Shown one piece after another: positions 14,755 to 26,934 of a DNA stretch of 64,000 bases (position 1 is the stretch's first letter; every line of letters starts with the position of its first letter). The position numbers and the translations under genes were made by a program. The notes beneath the pieces are model-generated. The model made no database searches. It had not been told where the DNA came from and saw nothing but the letters and a program-made list of their open reading frames with translations. Source of the stretch: Phytoseiulus persimilis (taxonomy: Eukaryota; Arthropoda; Arachnida; Mesostigmata; Phytoseiidae). Location of the stretch: contig CM075104.1 of assembly GCA_037576195.1 (NCBI GenBank), positions 19,422,211 through 19,486,210 on the forward strand, read 5' to 3'.

Positions 14755-14889
14755 GAACATGAGTCCGATATTGATGAGCTGTTTCCGCGCGGGGCATCGA
14801 CTGTAACAGACCCCGACCACCAAATTAAGTTCATCGATCCCGAGCTTCTTGAAGAAACCCACGTGCTCCACCGCTATCTCAAACAATAT
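14755..14889 (+). CDS. Internal coding exon of an unrecognised gene (45 codons, phase 0-0)
   Basis: The exon is bordered by a good acceptor (GATTAATTTTGCAG, ending 14754) and a consensus donor (TAT then GTGAGT from 14890). The length is exactly 135 nt and the only open frame is in phase at both ends. The peptide is acidic and looks like a soluble segment: it starts EHESDIDELFPRG, has a central TDPDHQIKFIDPELLEE and ends HVLHRYLKQY. I do not recognise the family. A weak continuation is possible at 15062 (after GGATGTGACAG), which would add about a dozen codons to a stop. Upstream exons were not found, so the gene may extend outside or have long introns. Confidence 0.55.
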
Positions 14890-17800
14890 GTGAGTTTGAA
14901 ACTGCCGCTCACTTCCTCTGATTATTCATCATTGCTCCGGAGGTCTCAAAAAACTGGCGCGCCGAGTTTCCCCAGATTTTTAATGCTCGCAGCTTTGACT
15001 GTTCCGCAACAACAATATCCAGGAGACTTGACGACGATGTTGCCTGCGCAGGTTGGATGTGACAGTTCTGGTTTTCGAGAGTGGGGGCGATAGAAATTCC
15101 CACGTAGGTCGAGGTCTCGCTGCGATGCGAAAGGTTTCAGGTGGACTTCGAAGAAAACTTCCAACCTATTTTGAGCCAACGGAAAGTCATTGAAGGACGC
15201 CAAACTTATCACGGATCGATCTGAAAAACTAAATAACCCGGAATAACCCGGAAGAAAATCGACGGAAGATGATCTGCGACGTCTCGGAGGTATCGGATAT
15301 CACTTCCATCAAAATGGGAGAGTTCTTATCAGCTGACCGCTCTTGCCTCCCACTCCCCAAGTCATTCTCCGACCCACAGCGAAATACGAAATACTAGACG
15401 AGATCGGATTTAGAATTCCCTCGCGGCACTCGGTGCTAGGTTTCCGATGTAGTGCTTCTGGAAACGCGAGAGAATATAGTTCAAGCCCCGGAAATAACCA
15501 CTAGGGACTTTCGAAAACATTTTGAACAGAAATTCGCCAGCTCACTCTCGCCGTACGCTTCATGAATAGTTAACGAATATTTTCGACCGGCTTATCCGCG
15601 GCGGGGCGAACTGAATTGCCGTTAGTTAAGCCTGTTGAGGCCGTGGGGGTGAGGGGGGATCGTCCGAGGTAGAACAACTTGGTAGTGTCTATCTTCCCGC
15701 TCGAGTCGAGTGTCAGGCCCGACGCATACTCGCAATACCATCGGCTCGCTCAGTCGTTTTCAACGGTAGACTCGGACAAGCGTTTGGAACGCCGAGCATA
15801 ATCAGTGCGCTGGGTGCTCCAGGCGCGCCGCTTTTCCGGAGATATACGTCTGGTGACTCCCTGTATTCAAACAAACGCAGCGATAGACATCTGCGCTCGA
15901 GGGGAAACGAACTGAGGCTCGTGCCACGCCGAAGGAAATGCACCGGAGGGTTCTCCGAGCGTGTCCAAATGGATGTGGGTTCGATTTTCGACCTCATTCT
16001 CGCCGAAGCCAGAAAGAACTCGAGCACAAATTGCAAACAAAGCTTCCTCAATCGAGCTGTGGGATCACTTGGCCAGCGTTGAGCACGGGCCCAGCGGGTG
16101 AGCAGCTAATCCCGAGCCGTGCACTGAGAGCGGGCTGTCGGGGAAGCCTTTCAAGAAACAGCGGAAACTTCAATATGTTCACAGTCGGACTGAGCGATCA
16201 GCTGAACCCGAAAGCGGACACAATCCAGGCCAGACGCGGCACCGGACGGAATCAAATCTCCCCGGCTGGGAGTCGAGGCTCCATTCCAACCTGGAGAGGA
16301 ATTCCCGGCCGGAGCGACTTGAATTTTCCTGTTCCGGTTCACACCCGCACAACGATGGAGCTGCATCGGCATTCAACTTCCCTCGTCGAGACTTTCTGCC
16401 CGACCTCGATCGTTTCCTCTATCCCTGTACAATGGCAGTATCACCGAGTCTCCTATATTGTTCATCCTGATCCCGGATTTTCCTAACCGACGCTCAAACT
16501 ATTTAGCGCTGCTTGAATTCCGCTGCGAACCACGGAGACCGGCTTTCAGAACGGGACTCGATAATGAAATTATCAGTGAACCAGGTGACCGGCGAGCCTG
16601 TACATGTGTGCTAAGCTGGCCAGCCCGCGGACAACAAGCTGCTGGCTCACATTGTGTCTGCTCCCGCACAAAGAAGAAGAGTGAAGCGAAAGTTTCATCG
16701 TGCGTCACACGTGCGCACACCGGTGTGACAGCGTTCGCGAGCTCTCGAGCGATCACCCTGGAAGCCAGCTTTGAAAACTCGTACAAAAGCTCACCCTTCA
16801 GCTCAGCTCGTTGGAGGAACAGTCGAACCGCTACAGCTCCGGACCGAATCGTCGAAACTCCGGAGCAGAGATCACCCTTCGGGAATAGGCCCTCGCCCAC
16901 CGATACCGAGCAGGCGTAGCCCGAGTGAACCGTGGAGCGATGGCGGCGGCGGCGGCGCTTGGAGGAATATTTGCCTGATTTCTACACTCGAGAGGACAAA
17001 GGCAATTAGTTCACTGAACGGAGGGAGGGGAGAGGAAGAAGAAAAAATAACGGGGAACGGAAAAAGACAGCAGGCGATGTCGAACACGAAGACGAAACGC
17101 TTGAGGTGTCCGTCCTGAGCGGTCATGGACGGACCGCGACGCTCGAATGTGTCTTCGGGACACGTGTTCCAAGCCATCTGTTTCAAGCTTCGAGAGTCGA
17201 CCAACTGTGGACCGGAGCGGCTAAAAGCTTTTGCTCACTTCGAACTCCTCGTGGCCCTCATCTCTCCTTGGTAGCCCAGATTCGGCTTGCAGTACTGGAT
17301 GAGTCAGGCCTCGTTACTTCGGAGGTGAGGAATTCGTCTCAATCGTAGAGCGTTCATGTTTGCTCATCATTTGATGCTTGGTGACGTCGAAAGCTGCGGG
17401 CAGCCTTTTATCAAAACATCCGCTGTCAGGCCTACGTCAGGACGGCCACCTGTCGGTCGTAATGATACGCGAGGAAGGTCTCGTGATGGCAATACGGCAT
17501 GCCTGAATTTCACACGTCTTCAGCTGCAATATGTAGAAATCATCATGGAGGAACCGAGAGAGAGGGGGGAGAGAGAGAGGGAGAGGTACGGAGAGAGCAA
17601 TATGTACGAGGGGAAGCAAGCCAGGTGTAAGTCGGCAACGCTCGTACAGAAGTCGGCTCGAGTCGTCCACTAACGACAGTGAGAACGAACCACCGAATCG
17701 GGAGGGCGAGCGGGCTAACTGGCCACGAAACGGAGAAAGGCAGGGAGGACGGGACAGAGGAGGCGGGAAATCCTTGTATACGACCGTCGTTTTGCGCCGT

Positions 17801-19581
17801 AATCCTGCTTTATATCACGAGTGGTGCGGTAGACGAGCGGGGCTGCCTTTTTCCGCGAGTGTGCGCGAGAACGCCGTGAGACAACCAACGCGGAAAAACG
17901 AAAAGGAGGAGAATCAGTAGAGCAGCACGACAACCTGGAGAGGACGATCTGCCGTCCGTTCCGTTGCAGCTGCCGCTACCTTCGAATCGAGGACACCAAT
18001 GACCGTAAAATGCCACTCAATCTACATATAAATACCCGGTGAAGATGGCGCGGCAATATACACCATCACCAAAACCACGATCATCAGCCACAGCGACCGC
18101 CGCCCGTCCACAGCAAGACAAGCAACCCGGCAGCAGGCCCCCGGTGAGCTGCTCGTTGGCACGCTTGGCCGAAACTCGCAAATCTGCCAAACCGAGCTCT
18201 CGCTGATTGTGCATAACAGGGAGCAGGCGCCCGAGTTGGCTTTGTCGTTCCCAACCCCTCCCGTCCCGACGTCGTCTCCGTTACTGAGCTCGTGTCCCAC
18301 ACTCGGAACTCCTCCCACGCTCCTGTTACCCCGCTTATTTGGAGATAAACTTCGATGGCTGCCGAGCTCGGGGGAAGTAGGAGCGGGCATGCACGCTCGC
18401 GCGCTTGCACGTAAGTCAGCGGGTGAACAGGAATCCCCTTCGCGAGAGGGGCACCGAGCAACTTGGTGAGAATCCAACCCGCGGAGTTTCCGAAGCTCAG
18501 GGCAACAAGTTGCTGGTCTTATTGCCGACGCTGTAGTTGTTTGTCGCCTACGGGCACCGTCGGATTCAGCGCCGTGTCGGAGCGAGGTCGACGAGCAAAC
18601 TACGAAATGAGATGTGCTTCGTAAGGCTAGGATGATCGTGGCCGAGCGCCCCAAGAATTCCCGTTAGAGTCTGTGCGACGCTAGAAAAATACAGGCGGGA
18701 TGTCAGCTCGCAAAGTCAACTTCAGAGATACTCTCCGACATTATTCACGCTCGTGATACGAAACGAAGTATATGGATGTGTGGACTTGTGTCGTATGAGC
18801 GACTATGCATGCACGACCATCATCGTGTGCACCGGGGGCAAGATGCGCAGTTTAGCAAGCGAATGGCAGGAGTTCATACGAGCTCGTCTCTCGGAGCTCG
18901 CTCGTGGGGCTGCAGAGCCCACTTCATTTGCCAACTTTCCAGAAACGCTTTGTTGACGGCTTGGAGGCATAATCTGTCATCTGCTTCCGGTGTGAATATT
19001 CACATAGCGCGTGAAGTTTGTTTGTCATGAGCCGTGAAGCACAACGAGCGCGTTCTTGCCTGCAATACGCTGATGAAGGCTTTCAATCATAATCTGAGCT
19101 CAATCTCTCTCGTTTGACAAGGCTTCCCGAGCTCGGCAGGAATGAGGAGACGCACGCGAGTCCGTGGTGAGCTTCATCGAGCAGGAGCTTTTCGGGTTTC
19201 CTCCGTAAAATTAAAGACGCAATCGGGAACAGCCGCGAGCGCTCAAACCGTGTCACCGTCGAGCGGATATTCTTAAGACTCGTGGGAGCTCCAACGAACA
19301 CGTCGGGAATCCGGGGCTGTTTGTTCGAAACTCTCGCAGTGATCTCCATCGATGGCCAAAGGTCCGGTGATCGAGAGGTGATTGTTGTTCGGAGGTCATC
19401 AGACGTCTACCGCAGCACTACTTTAAGTTAGCCCGATCGATTGATGATCACTATAAATATCTTTAACTAGAGCCTGTTAGTTCAGGCGATTTTCTGGAAT
19501 TATTCTATCAATCACCCGGAATTGATTCATTGCTACGAGGAGATAATCACGAAAAATTGCCTGAACTTCCAGGCTCTGTCT
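14890..19581. other. No convincing gene; probable intron or intergenic DNA
   Basis: A tandem AATAACCCGG pair near 15.23 kb and the GA tract at 17.55 kb are the only repeats seen. GC-rich 16.0-18.6 kb carries long overlapping frames on both strands, as expected from composition. A TATA-like ACATATAAATACC at 18.02 kb has no supported transcript behind it. Confidence 0.45.
17546..17586. repeat. GA-rich purine tract
   Basis: Imperfect GA repeats with a central G run, the kind of sequence bound by GAGA-type factors in arthropod promoters; no gene start is seen nearby. Confidence 0.7.
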
Positions 19582-19597
19582 ATTTCTCTCTATAACT
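19582..19597. repeat. Target-site duplication, left copy, of the SINE
   Basis: ATTTCTCTCTATAACT, identical to 19868-19883 on the other side of the SINE. The exact 16-base match at the two element borders is what defines them. Confidence 0.85.
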
Positions 19598-19867
19598 TTG
19601 TTCTCCGGCTGAACCTGTCAGCCAGCCCTCAGAAGTGTCCCGGGATCACCTTTCGGTATTTCTTCATAAACGCTCCCTATCGCCTCGCAAATCCCATTGC
19701 GGGCGGTGGGCTTGGGTCTTGAGACGGTTCAGATTTAATTCTGATACAAATTAAATCCTCTTTTTACCACATGAGAAATTTTTGTTGTCGGCCGGGGATC
19801 GAACCCGCGATTGCTAGCTTAGCGTGGCACCCAAGGCGTTGGTTTATGCCACACGGCCAACGAGCCG
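19598..19867 (-). mobile_element. tRNA-derived SINE, 270 bp, full length by its target-site duplications
   Basis: Read on the minus strand, the 5' end carries a tRNA-like head with a Pol III A box (TGGCCGTGTGGC, 19859-19848) and a perfect B box (GGTTCGATCCC, 19805-19795), 42 bases apart. The head lacks a pairable acceptor stem, so it is not a working tRNA gene. The body then has an AT-rich palindromic stretch around 19731-19756 and a unique 3' part ending GGAGAACAA. The element is bounded by a perfect 16-bp direct repeat (ATTTCTCTCTATAACT at 19582-19597 and 19868-19883), which marks target-primed insertion. The identical repeats suggest a fairly young insertion. It would depend on a LINE for movement; no partner LINE is visible here. 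Confidence 0.85.
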
Positions 19868-19883
19868 ATTTCTCTCTATAACT
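19868..19883. repeat. Target-site duplication, right copy, of the SINE
   Basis: ATTTCTCTCTATAACT directly after the tRNA-like head; exact match to 19582-19597. Confidence 0.85.
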
Positions 19884-22800
19884 AGAAACTATCAGCAACA
19901 GTCGAGTGTATAGTTGAGATCTAGGGTGATAGCCAACCCGGGATGATTGCCGCAAAGACCTTGGCAGAAGAGTTTACCTTCGTCGCGAACGGCGTCCCGC
20001 GCGACTCGTCACACCTCAGAACGCCACGGCACCCGATTTTGCGGTCTCCGCGCTTGTGCATCTGAAAAGTCGCGGTTCGGAAGTCCTCAATGAGTTTGTC
20101 TACATGTAGCTCGCCTCCAGTCACAGTCAGAGTTCGCGTTCGGACAGAAGCGGCAACTTCCGCAGAACCTGCACCTCATCGAGAAAGCTGTGTTTCGCGA
20201 ATTGTAGAGATAGGATGACAGATAGAGACAAGCGCTCTTCCGGTGCGGAGAAGCACAATGCCCACATGTCGAATGGGTCGTTCACGGGCGGAAACTGAAG
20301 AGGAGACTCGCCTCTGATTTGGGAAAGTTTCCCGACGGAACGCACGCGAGAGTTGTTCCGACCAGACGTTTACTACAGGTTTGAATCCTTGTCGTTTTCA
20401 GTCGGCAGCGTCTCCTCCAGCTGCCTGCTGGCAGACTGGCAGACACTGCGATCCGCCCTTCTCTGTGTGCGGTGGGTGGTTCTACACAGAGTTGAATCGC
20501 AATAACCGAAGGAGCAAGGAAAAAGAGGGAAGACCTTTTAAAAAAACTCACGGAGCAATGGGAACATAGCTCCACAGCCAGACCTTCTTTCACTGATACA
20601 CAGTTTGGAGCAGTGGCCTATCTTCTCCCTAGAACCGTGTGCCTAACATTCCTGTGACCAGATATGACGTGGGAGCAGAGCGCAGGAACGAAGAGGAGAA
20701 GGAAGGTGCTCCGAATTATCATTCTGCCGTTCCATACCACAATTTGCCTGAGTGAGCTGCTATCAAAACAACTGTTCCATATGAAAATGATTTCGAGCCA
20801 ATTCCGGCGGCCCCTGCGATGCCCAGACACGCTGCTGGCGAACCGAGAGGACTGGAAATGTTCTGGACTCTCAATCGCGTAGTTCAATGTTCCATGGACC
20901 CCGATGGCATGGCAGAAAATTGTTGTTTGGGAGCAGTCGCGTCACCTGCTCAACTTGGAGATGAAAAGAGCCAGGATAGCACATTTAGATACAACTCCCG
21001 TCCAGAAAGGAGGATGCAATCGAACGGAAGTCGACTTCCTCGTTGGAAGCTTACTGTGCAGATTGATGAACAAGAGACAGTTCCATCGATCAATGACCTG
21101 ACTCATCCGAAAGGATCACATGAGAAGGCGCGTACTTCCCACAGCATTGCTCGTGCACCAGGAAGGATCTGGGAAGGAGCCAGGCGTCCCTTCATTGCAC
21201 AGAACTTCTGATCCTGAAAAGTTTCGAGCGCAAGATGTTGCCGCTGAGGCTGATCTCCTCCAGCCAGCTCACACAGTGAGAGGAGTGGCTCATCCGAGAA
21301 CTTCCTCATACGAGTTGTCCTCGGGAATACAAGAGGAACGCCTCATATCCGGAACATCAGGATCATCAGAAACTGCTTCAGGGCGATGATCCCCACCCTT
21401 GCCACCATGGGAGTCCAATGTAAAGTCAGTCGAGAACCCAGCTGAGCCGCGCGATGTGCTCCAAGGATAGAACTTCTCGTCGTTGCCAGTTGGGGATTTT
21501 CTAGTCGCTGTCTCTGCCAGAGTCCCCACCGTGTAATGAAGTCTCCGGAATACATCCATCACGATTATCGGACTCCTTCATAGTTTGTGCCTCGTTTCTG
21601 CGGTCAAATGGTCCCGACGTGCCTCTACATTATCCTATTATGACTTCCCAGACAAGTCGCGACCGCTGGAGCGCGAATTTTCGGCTTCCAGGACGAAACT
21701 AGAGCGCTCCGAAACCGTGCTCCTTGCTAAACCGCTCATCCAGCGTATGTCTAGGGTAGAGGTCCCGGCTACCCTGCTGGCTCGACCTCATATCAAACAC
21801 TCTAACCACCTGCAACCAAATTTTTGTCAGAAATCAGAAGTTATCGTCTGCCAGGCCTTAGCACTGATCCAATCTCGGAAACCATCACCGGAGCGAATAT
21901 CGTGAACCGTGATAACGGAGTAGGTCCCTGGTTCTGACCTCCGTCTCAGACTCTTGTCCTGAGCTCCAGCAGAATAGGCCGATCATCCTACGGGGGTAGT
22001 TCCAGCGACGTTGAATTCCTCCGGATCGTCCGCAGGCAGGACAGGAGAATTCGTTGGTCAAGCACCTATCCCTTTCCCTGCACAATGATGAGCTTGACAT
22101 CTCCACGGATTGCTGGGAGCTCTCACTCTGAGTGTTTGGGGAAGTTCTAGGTGCTGAAGCTCCAGAGAACGGGTAACGCTCTCGTGACGGCCTCCCCGCA
22201 CTTTGTTAGGACTGAACGAATCCAATTCGAGACCCACGCAACTGTTTGCGAGCCGCTGCACGTCACATCGCAGAGCCGGAGGGGAGTAACGAGAGAGAAT
22301 GAGGGGAAAGTGTAACCTTTGGACTTGCCTGAGGGAAAGATTACGAAGAAGTACGTGCACTCCTCCCAGGGCATACCCGGGAAACGCTACGTAGGTTAGG
22401 TGTCCCTCTACAGACTAGAATCAAAGATAGGTATCGACCAAGTCTGCTGCTTGCGGTCGCCTTCTATGGGCCTTTTCAGCGGGAGCCTGACACCGTTCAA
22501 TCGCCCAACTGAGTTTCCATCCGCGAGGCTCTCGCCTTGTGGGGGAAGGGAACGGAAGCCATGATTGTACACAGCGGGGAAGTTGTTAGGAGACAGAGAC
22601 ATTTTTGCAGACAGTTATTTTCTGACAACTAACGGAAACTGAAACATTGTCCTCATCAGACAGAGCCTTGATTCCCTCGGGAGCAGAGTCCCTTCTGATG
22701 CTTGATACGACGCTGAAAGTTTCGCGCATTGCATGAGATCACGCGAGCGAATCGTGTAGTTTTCTCCTTCTATAACCATATTGCTGACTGGATGGAATCA

Positions 22801-24315
22801 ACATCGGGAACCTCATGACTCACGTCACACCAGCGGAAGGCTGAGGTCGAATGCTTAATTAGACAGAAGTTCGCTGCAAGCGATAATTCACAGATTTCCT
22901 GGGTCGTCTGGTCGACCAGTCAGTGGGTGGGATTGGGATCCTCATTAGGCTACGCATTCTTCGCTTTCTCAAAACTTTAATTTATTATAACACGACCATT
23001 ACTGCCACTATGGAACGAGAAATAGCCTTTTCAGCAACGACCGCCATGACTATGACGGCGGCGCCCGGAACGACGACATCTGCGCCTAATTGGAGACACG
23101 AAAAACTCCCCGCGCTCTACTCGGCGGTTGGCTTCCATGAGCTGCTCGCCACAAACAAAGAAAGCCAAAAGGTCGTCTGCTTCGGCAAAATATTACCGAA
23201 AACTATTCTTCCACCTCTGCCGGTCGCTTGATCGCGGAGAGCCTCGGAATTCCACGGAGTAGAAATTCTTGCAATGCAAATAAGCGCACGTCTTCTCGAG
23301 ATAGCAGCTCAGCACGAGATGCCAACATCTGCTAATCATCGGAAAGGCTTCTGACACGGTCTGGAGCGGTCCCTCGGCCTGCGGTTGCCCGTCCGTTCCG
23401 ACACCAGACCCATATTTGCCGCGTCATCGCACTCGGAGCATCAGATATACTTCGTTCAGACCTCAAATCAATCCTCGATGAGGCTCGATTGGAACAAGCA
23501 AGCATGTAAGCAAACACAAGGCCCGACCAGCAGCTGCATAATTCCATCTCGCAGAGCGAGCGCTCTACTTCAAAGAGATCCTCTGACGGAATAAATCACA
23601 CCCTGGACCCCGGACTCCACCGGCAAGCACAGACGGCAAGACATGACCGAATTCAAACGTGACGTATGTAATTAATAATTATCCTCAGGATTCAGCTCGT
23701 CGGCGATTTCCAGGACGCAGTTGGTGGGTGCAAGCGGTTGCTTTGAGTGAGTTTCGTGTCCGGACTGAGGCTCGCAGCGGGACTCGAGACCCTGTATTTT
23801 TCCCGGGAGGAAGCGCAGCGGCGCCCTGGGGAATGGTCAGTTCCGCACTTCTCAAGAACCGGGCCAAGGTAGCCGGTCACATGATTCCGGACACGGTCCC
23901 GATAACCGTTTTTCGCAGCTCGGATTCGTGACTGCGACCACTCGAGGAATCCTGGGAGAACCACCGTCAGCGCGGGCCCCCAAGGCGGAGTATCCTGCTC
24001 CACCCTGGGTTGCACGACGCCGCGTGCTCAACCCGGAGCCGACTCAGCCGCGGCGCGTCCTCTGAACTCTCCATCAAGTTTGAGAATACCGGAAACGGCT
24101 CGCACTGTGCAAGGGAATTCCCGAAAGCACCGGCGCCAGATAAATTGGCGAGCCCTAGTCCGGGCCTCGGGGAACGTTTGGCGTCCCGGGAGCGCGGATC
24201 GGAGGCCGAGCGCGTAATCTTCTGCGAAAAGCTGACTTTACCATCATCGGTCTGTTGAAAAACTCAAACATCAGAACAGCTGTTGCTTGAAGGCTTCATG
24301 TTTCCGCTACGAGGC

Positions 24316-24330
24316 GATGATGATGATGAT
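24316..24330. repeat. (GAT)5 microsatellite
   Basis: Five perfect GAT units. Confidence 0.85.
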
Positions 24331-26922
24331 CAGCAGTCATCGGAGCCCAATCTTCGCCGAGGGAATTAAGAATGACTGGTCCTCCAGAGTTCGGGGACCG
24401 ATGAGACTCTCCGTGGAGGGCATTGGGAGCGGTATTTCCCCCGATTCGGCGGTCGATCCCGCATCAATCTTGGAGCCTTAGTGACGAGTCACGCGTTCCA
24501 TTTGCCTCCTCCCAGGGGGGCCCTCGCTGTCGTCGTGGAAGGCCGTTGCGTGAACTGCACTCAGCAAAAGACTCTCCCGCTGGCAGACGCATCAGATGGA
24601 GCGCAAAGCTCTGCGCTATTAGGACAACAGCTTTGAAGTGTTTCCCGGTCCTCGGACAACAGCTACAATGTCGTCGAAGCTGGCGGAAATCGAGGTCGAT
24701 TCTTTCTCTTTTCCTGCGAGATTTCTCGAACCCGAGGAGAGGTTCGCGTCGATGGATAGCGGGCCCGTGGGTCGTCCGCCTGGTCGAGGAACCCGGCTCA
24801 GATCTCAAGGTTCAAAGTCCGAGGAGCCACTTTGCTCCTTCTGTGGACGTCCGCCGTTTCACAAACGAGCCTGGAGGCGAGCTCAGACAGGAGTTTTACC
24901 CGACTTTTAGAATGCAGGACGGGCCGTCGAAGACGAACGCACTGTAGTCTCTCGCCTCAAAGGCCTGGTTAGTGTTTTTCTGCTCGCCCACTTGCCTTGA
25001 CCGAGCGGCGCGCCGAGCGGTCGGGTAGCCGAGGGATTGGCAGACAAGTGAGCGCCCACCTTCCCAGCTGTGTTCGGTCGTCTGTCTCTCTGCCTCCATG
25101 CAGAGTAAGTTGTACTCGCGGCAGCGGTGGCTTCAAGCCTTTTGCGGGACTCGTTGCTCTGGTAATGCGAACCAGATATGGCTCTGGGCAGAGAGACCGC
25201 TCGTCCGCCAGCTCGCCGCAACTCCCAACGACGACAACAACAACGGACGGACCTGGCCGCGCGAGGCAACAAACCGAGCTAGCAATCGTAATATGGCCAG
25301 ATGGGTTTGCCGTTGTAGGCGTTGTACGTGCGCGCACGCCCTTGCTGATGCTGGCGGCGCAGTGTCGGCGGATCTCCTTGGTTTTCCGGCTCTGGTCCAG
25401 CAGCCTCCGACTCAGAGCACCGTTCCCACCTCCTGCTGACCGGACTCCAATCCTCAAGAACAGGAAACGTTCCCGAAATCTCCGCTCTCTCTTTCGATGA
25501 ACGCAAAGAACGAGCTCACTTTATGGAATATCAACGAGCCGATGCACGTCATGAGTATGTATGCAGGTGCGAACGCGCGCCGAAGCGTTTGTTAGTCTCT
25601 GCAGCGGTTAATGTCGCTTCATGCCGGCCGGCGTTGTTCCACAATGATTTATGAATGATGGAGGCTCCATTTGGAGTCGTCGTCGTTCATCTGGCGGCTA
25701 TGTGGCGGTGCATCAATTTGATTCTGATTCATTAGCTTGTCGAAAACCGTTCTCGTAGAACAAATCCTTAGCGAGGCAGAATGGGACCGCTGACACAAAC
25801 TTGAACCGGATTCAATTTCGACCTTCCGAGTTCAACTATCCCAAGGATCCATCCCTGCCCTCCTTATCGAAGCCCCCCCCCCTCCCCGGAGTCGGTTGTC
25901 CTGGAGAGTCGGTCCAATCAAACGCCAGAACTCCAGTACGCCACTCTACGTAATGAAATATGTAAAGGAGTCTGTGGGCTTCCAACAAAACGAATGGAAA
26001 TGTGGCCGGACCATGAATTTTTGAGTAGAGCTCGCTGGCTGCCTTGCTCGTTTTTTTTTCCAGCCCTCGTTCCTCTTCCTATTTTCTGTAACTACAAAAA
26101 CGACGGCCAGTCCGCTCCAGTGGAGAGTTTCTATCTACGCTAGGTGTGTGTTTAGAATGGAATACTCACAACACGCGCACTTGTGTACACAAACAACGTA
26201 GCACCACTGATGCGGACGCCTCTCTTAATAGCTGTTGAATATTCACAGAAGTTAACGTCAAGTCAGTCTTGCTCAAGAGTCACGGAAACGCGTGTTTTCT
26301 TATTTGGTAGGCATCGGAGCGAAGAGGTCGGCACCTCCTGAGGTTCGCCTCGGTATTCAAACCTAGTCCCAGAACACGAGCTGAACAGAAATCCATCTGG
26401 GATTCAATCTCCGAACGTTTCCTGGTAAGGATCTTGGACGATGAGCTCAAGGTTCGCGATGCGGAGGGCGCACTGCGGTGATTCTAGGTTATTCGGACTC
26501 AACTCGAGAATGTATCAGTCAATTTCCCTCATTGGCGTCGCCTGACACAAGCGTTCCGGGAAGTTGCCTCTCCATTCGGAACAGCCACTGCATGCTTCTT
26601 GAATCGTGTGTCCCGTTTCGGACGAATCGCAGTGTGAGATAGAATCCTAATTTCTCCGCTTTCTCGCTCCGGAGGGCGATGCGGTGACTGAGAGGCATCG
26701 GAACTCGATTGTTGCAGGGCCGAGACTTTCGTAGACCCAATCGGAATGAATGAAGTTTTTTTCTCATTCCGGAATTCTCCAAACTTGATAGCCCTCCGAT
26801 GCGTCTAGTTCGCAACATCCGACCCTCATGTCAATCTTCCCCTTAGGTTGGCAATGGAGCAACCTTCCTGGTTATCCTATTTACCACGTTAGTGATGGCT
26901 TGTCGCTTCAAAAGAAACTCAA

Positions 26923-26934
26923 CCCCCCCCCCCC
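26923..26934. repeat. Homopolymer C12 tract
   Basis: Twelve C in a row in a pyrimidine-rich stretch. Confidence 0.9.

Noticed and set aside
18022-18654. 210-codon minus-strand frame
   Set aside because: GC-rich sequence, open in overlapping frames on both strands, no domain; length fits chance for 64 kb.
19790-19867. Functional tRNA gene on the minus strand
   Set aside because: A and B boxes are present, but the 5' end cannot pair with the 3' side of an acceptor stem and the copy sits inside a duplication-flanked 270-bp element.
24997-25500. Long overlapping frames on both strands in GC-rich DNA
   Set aside because: Composition explains the lack of stops; no domain or consistent exon structure.
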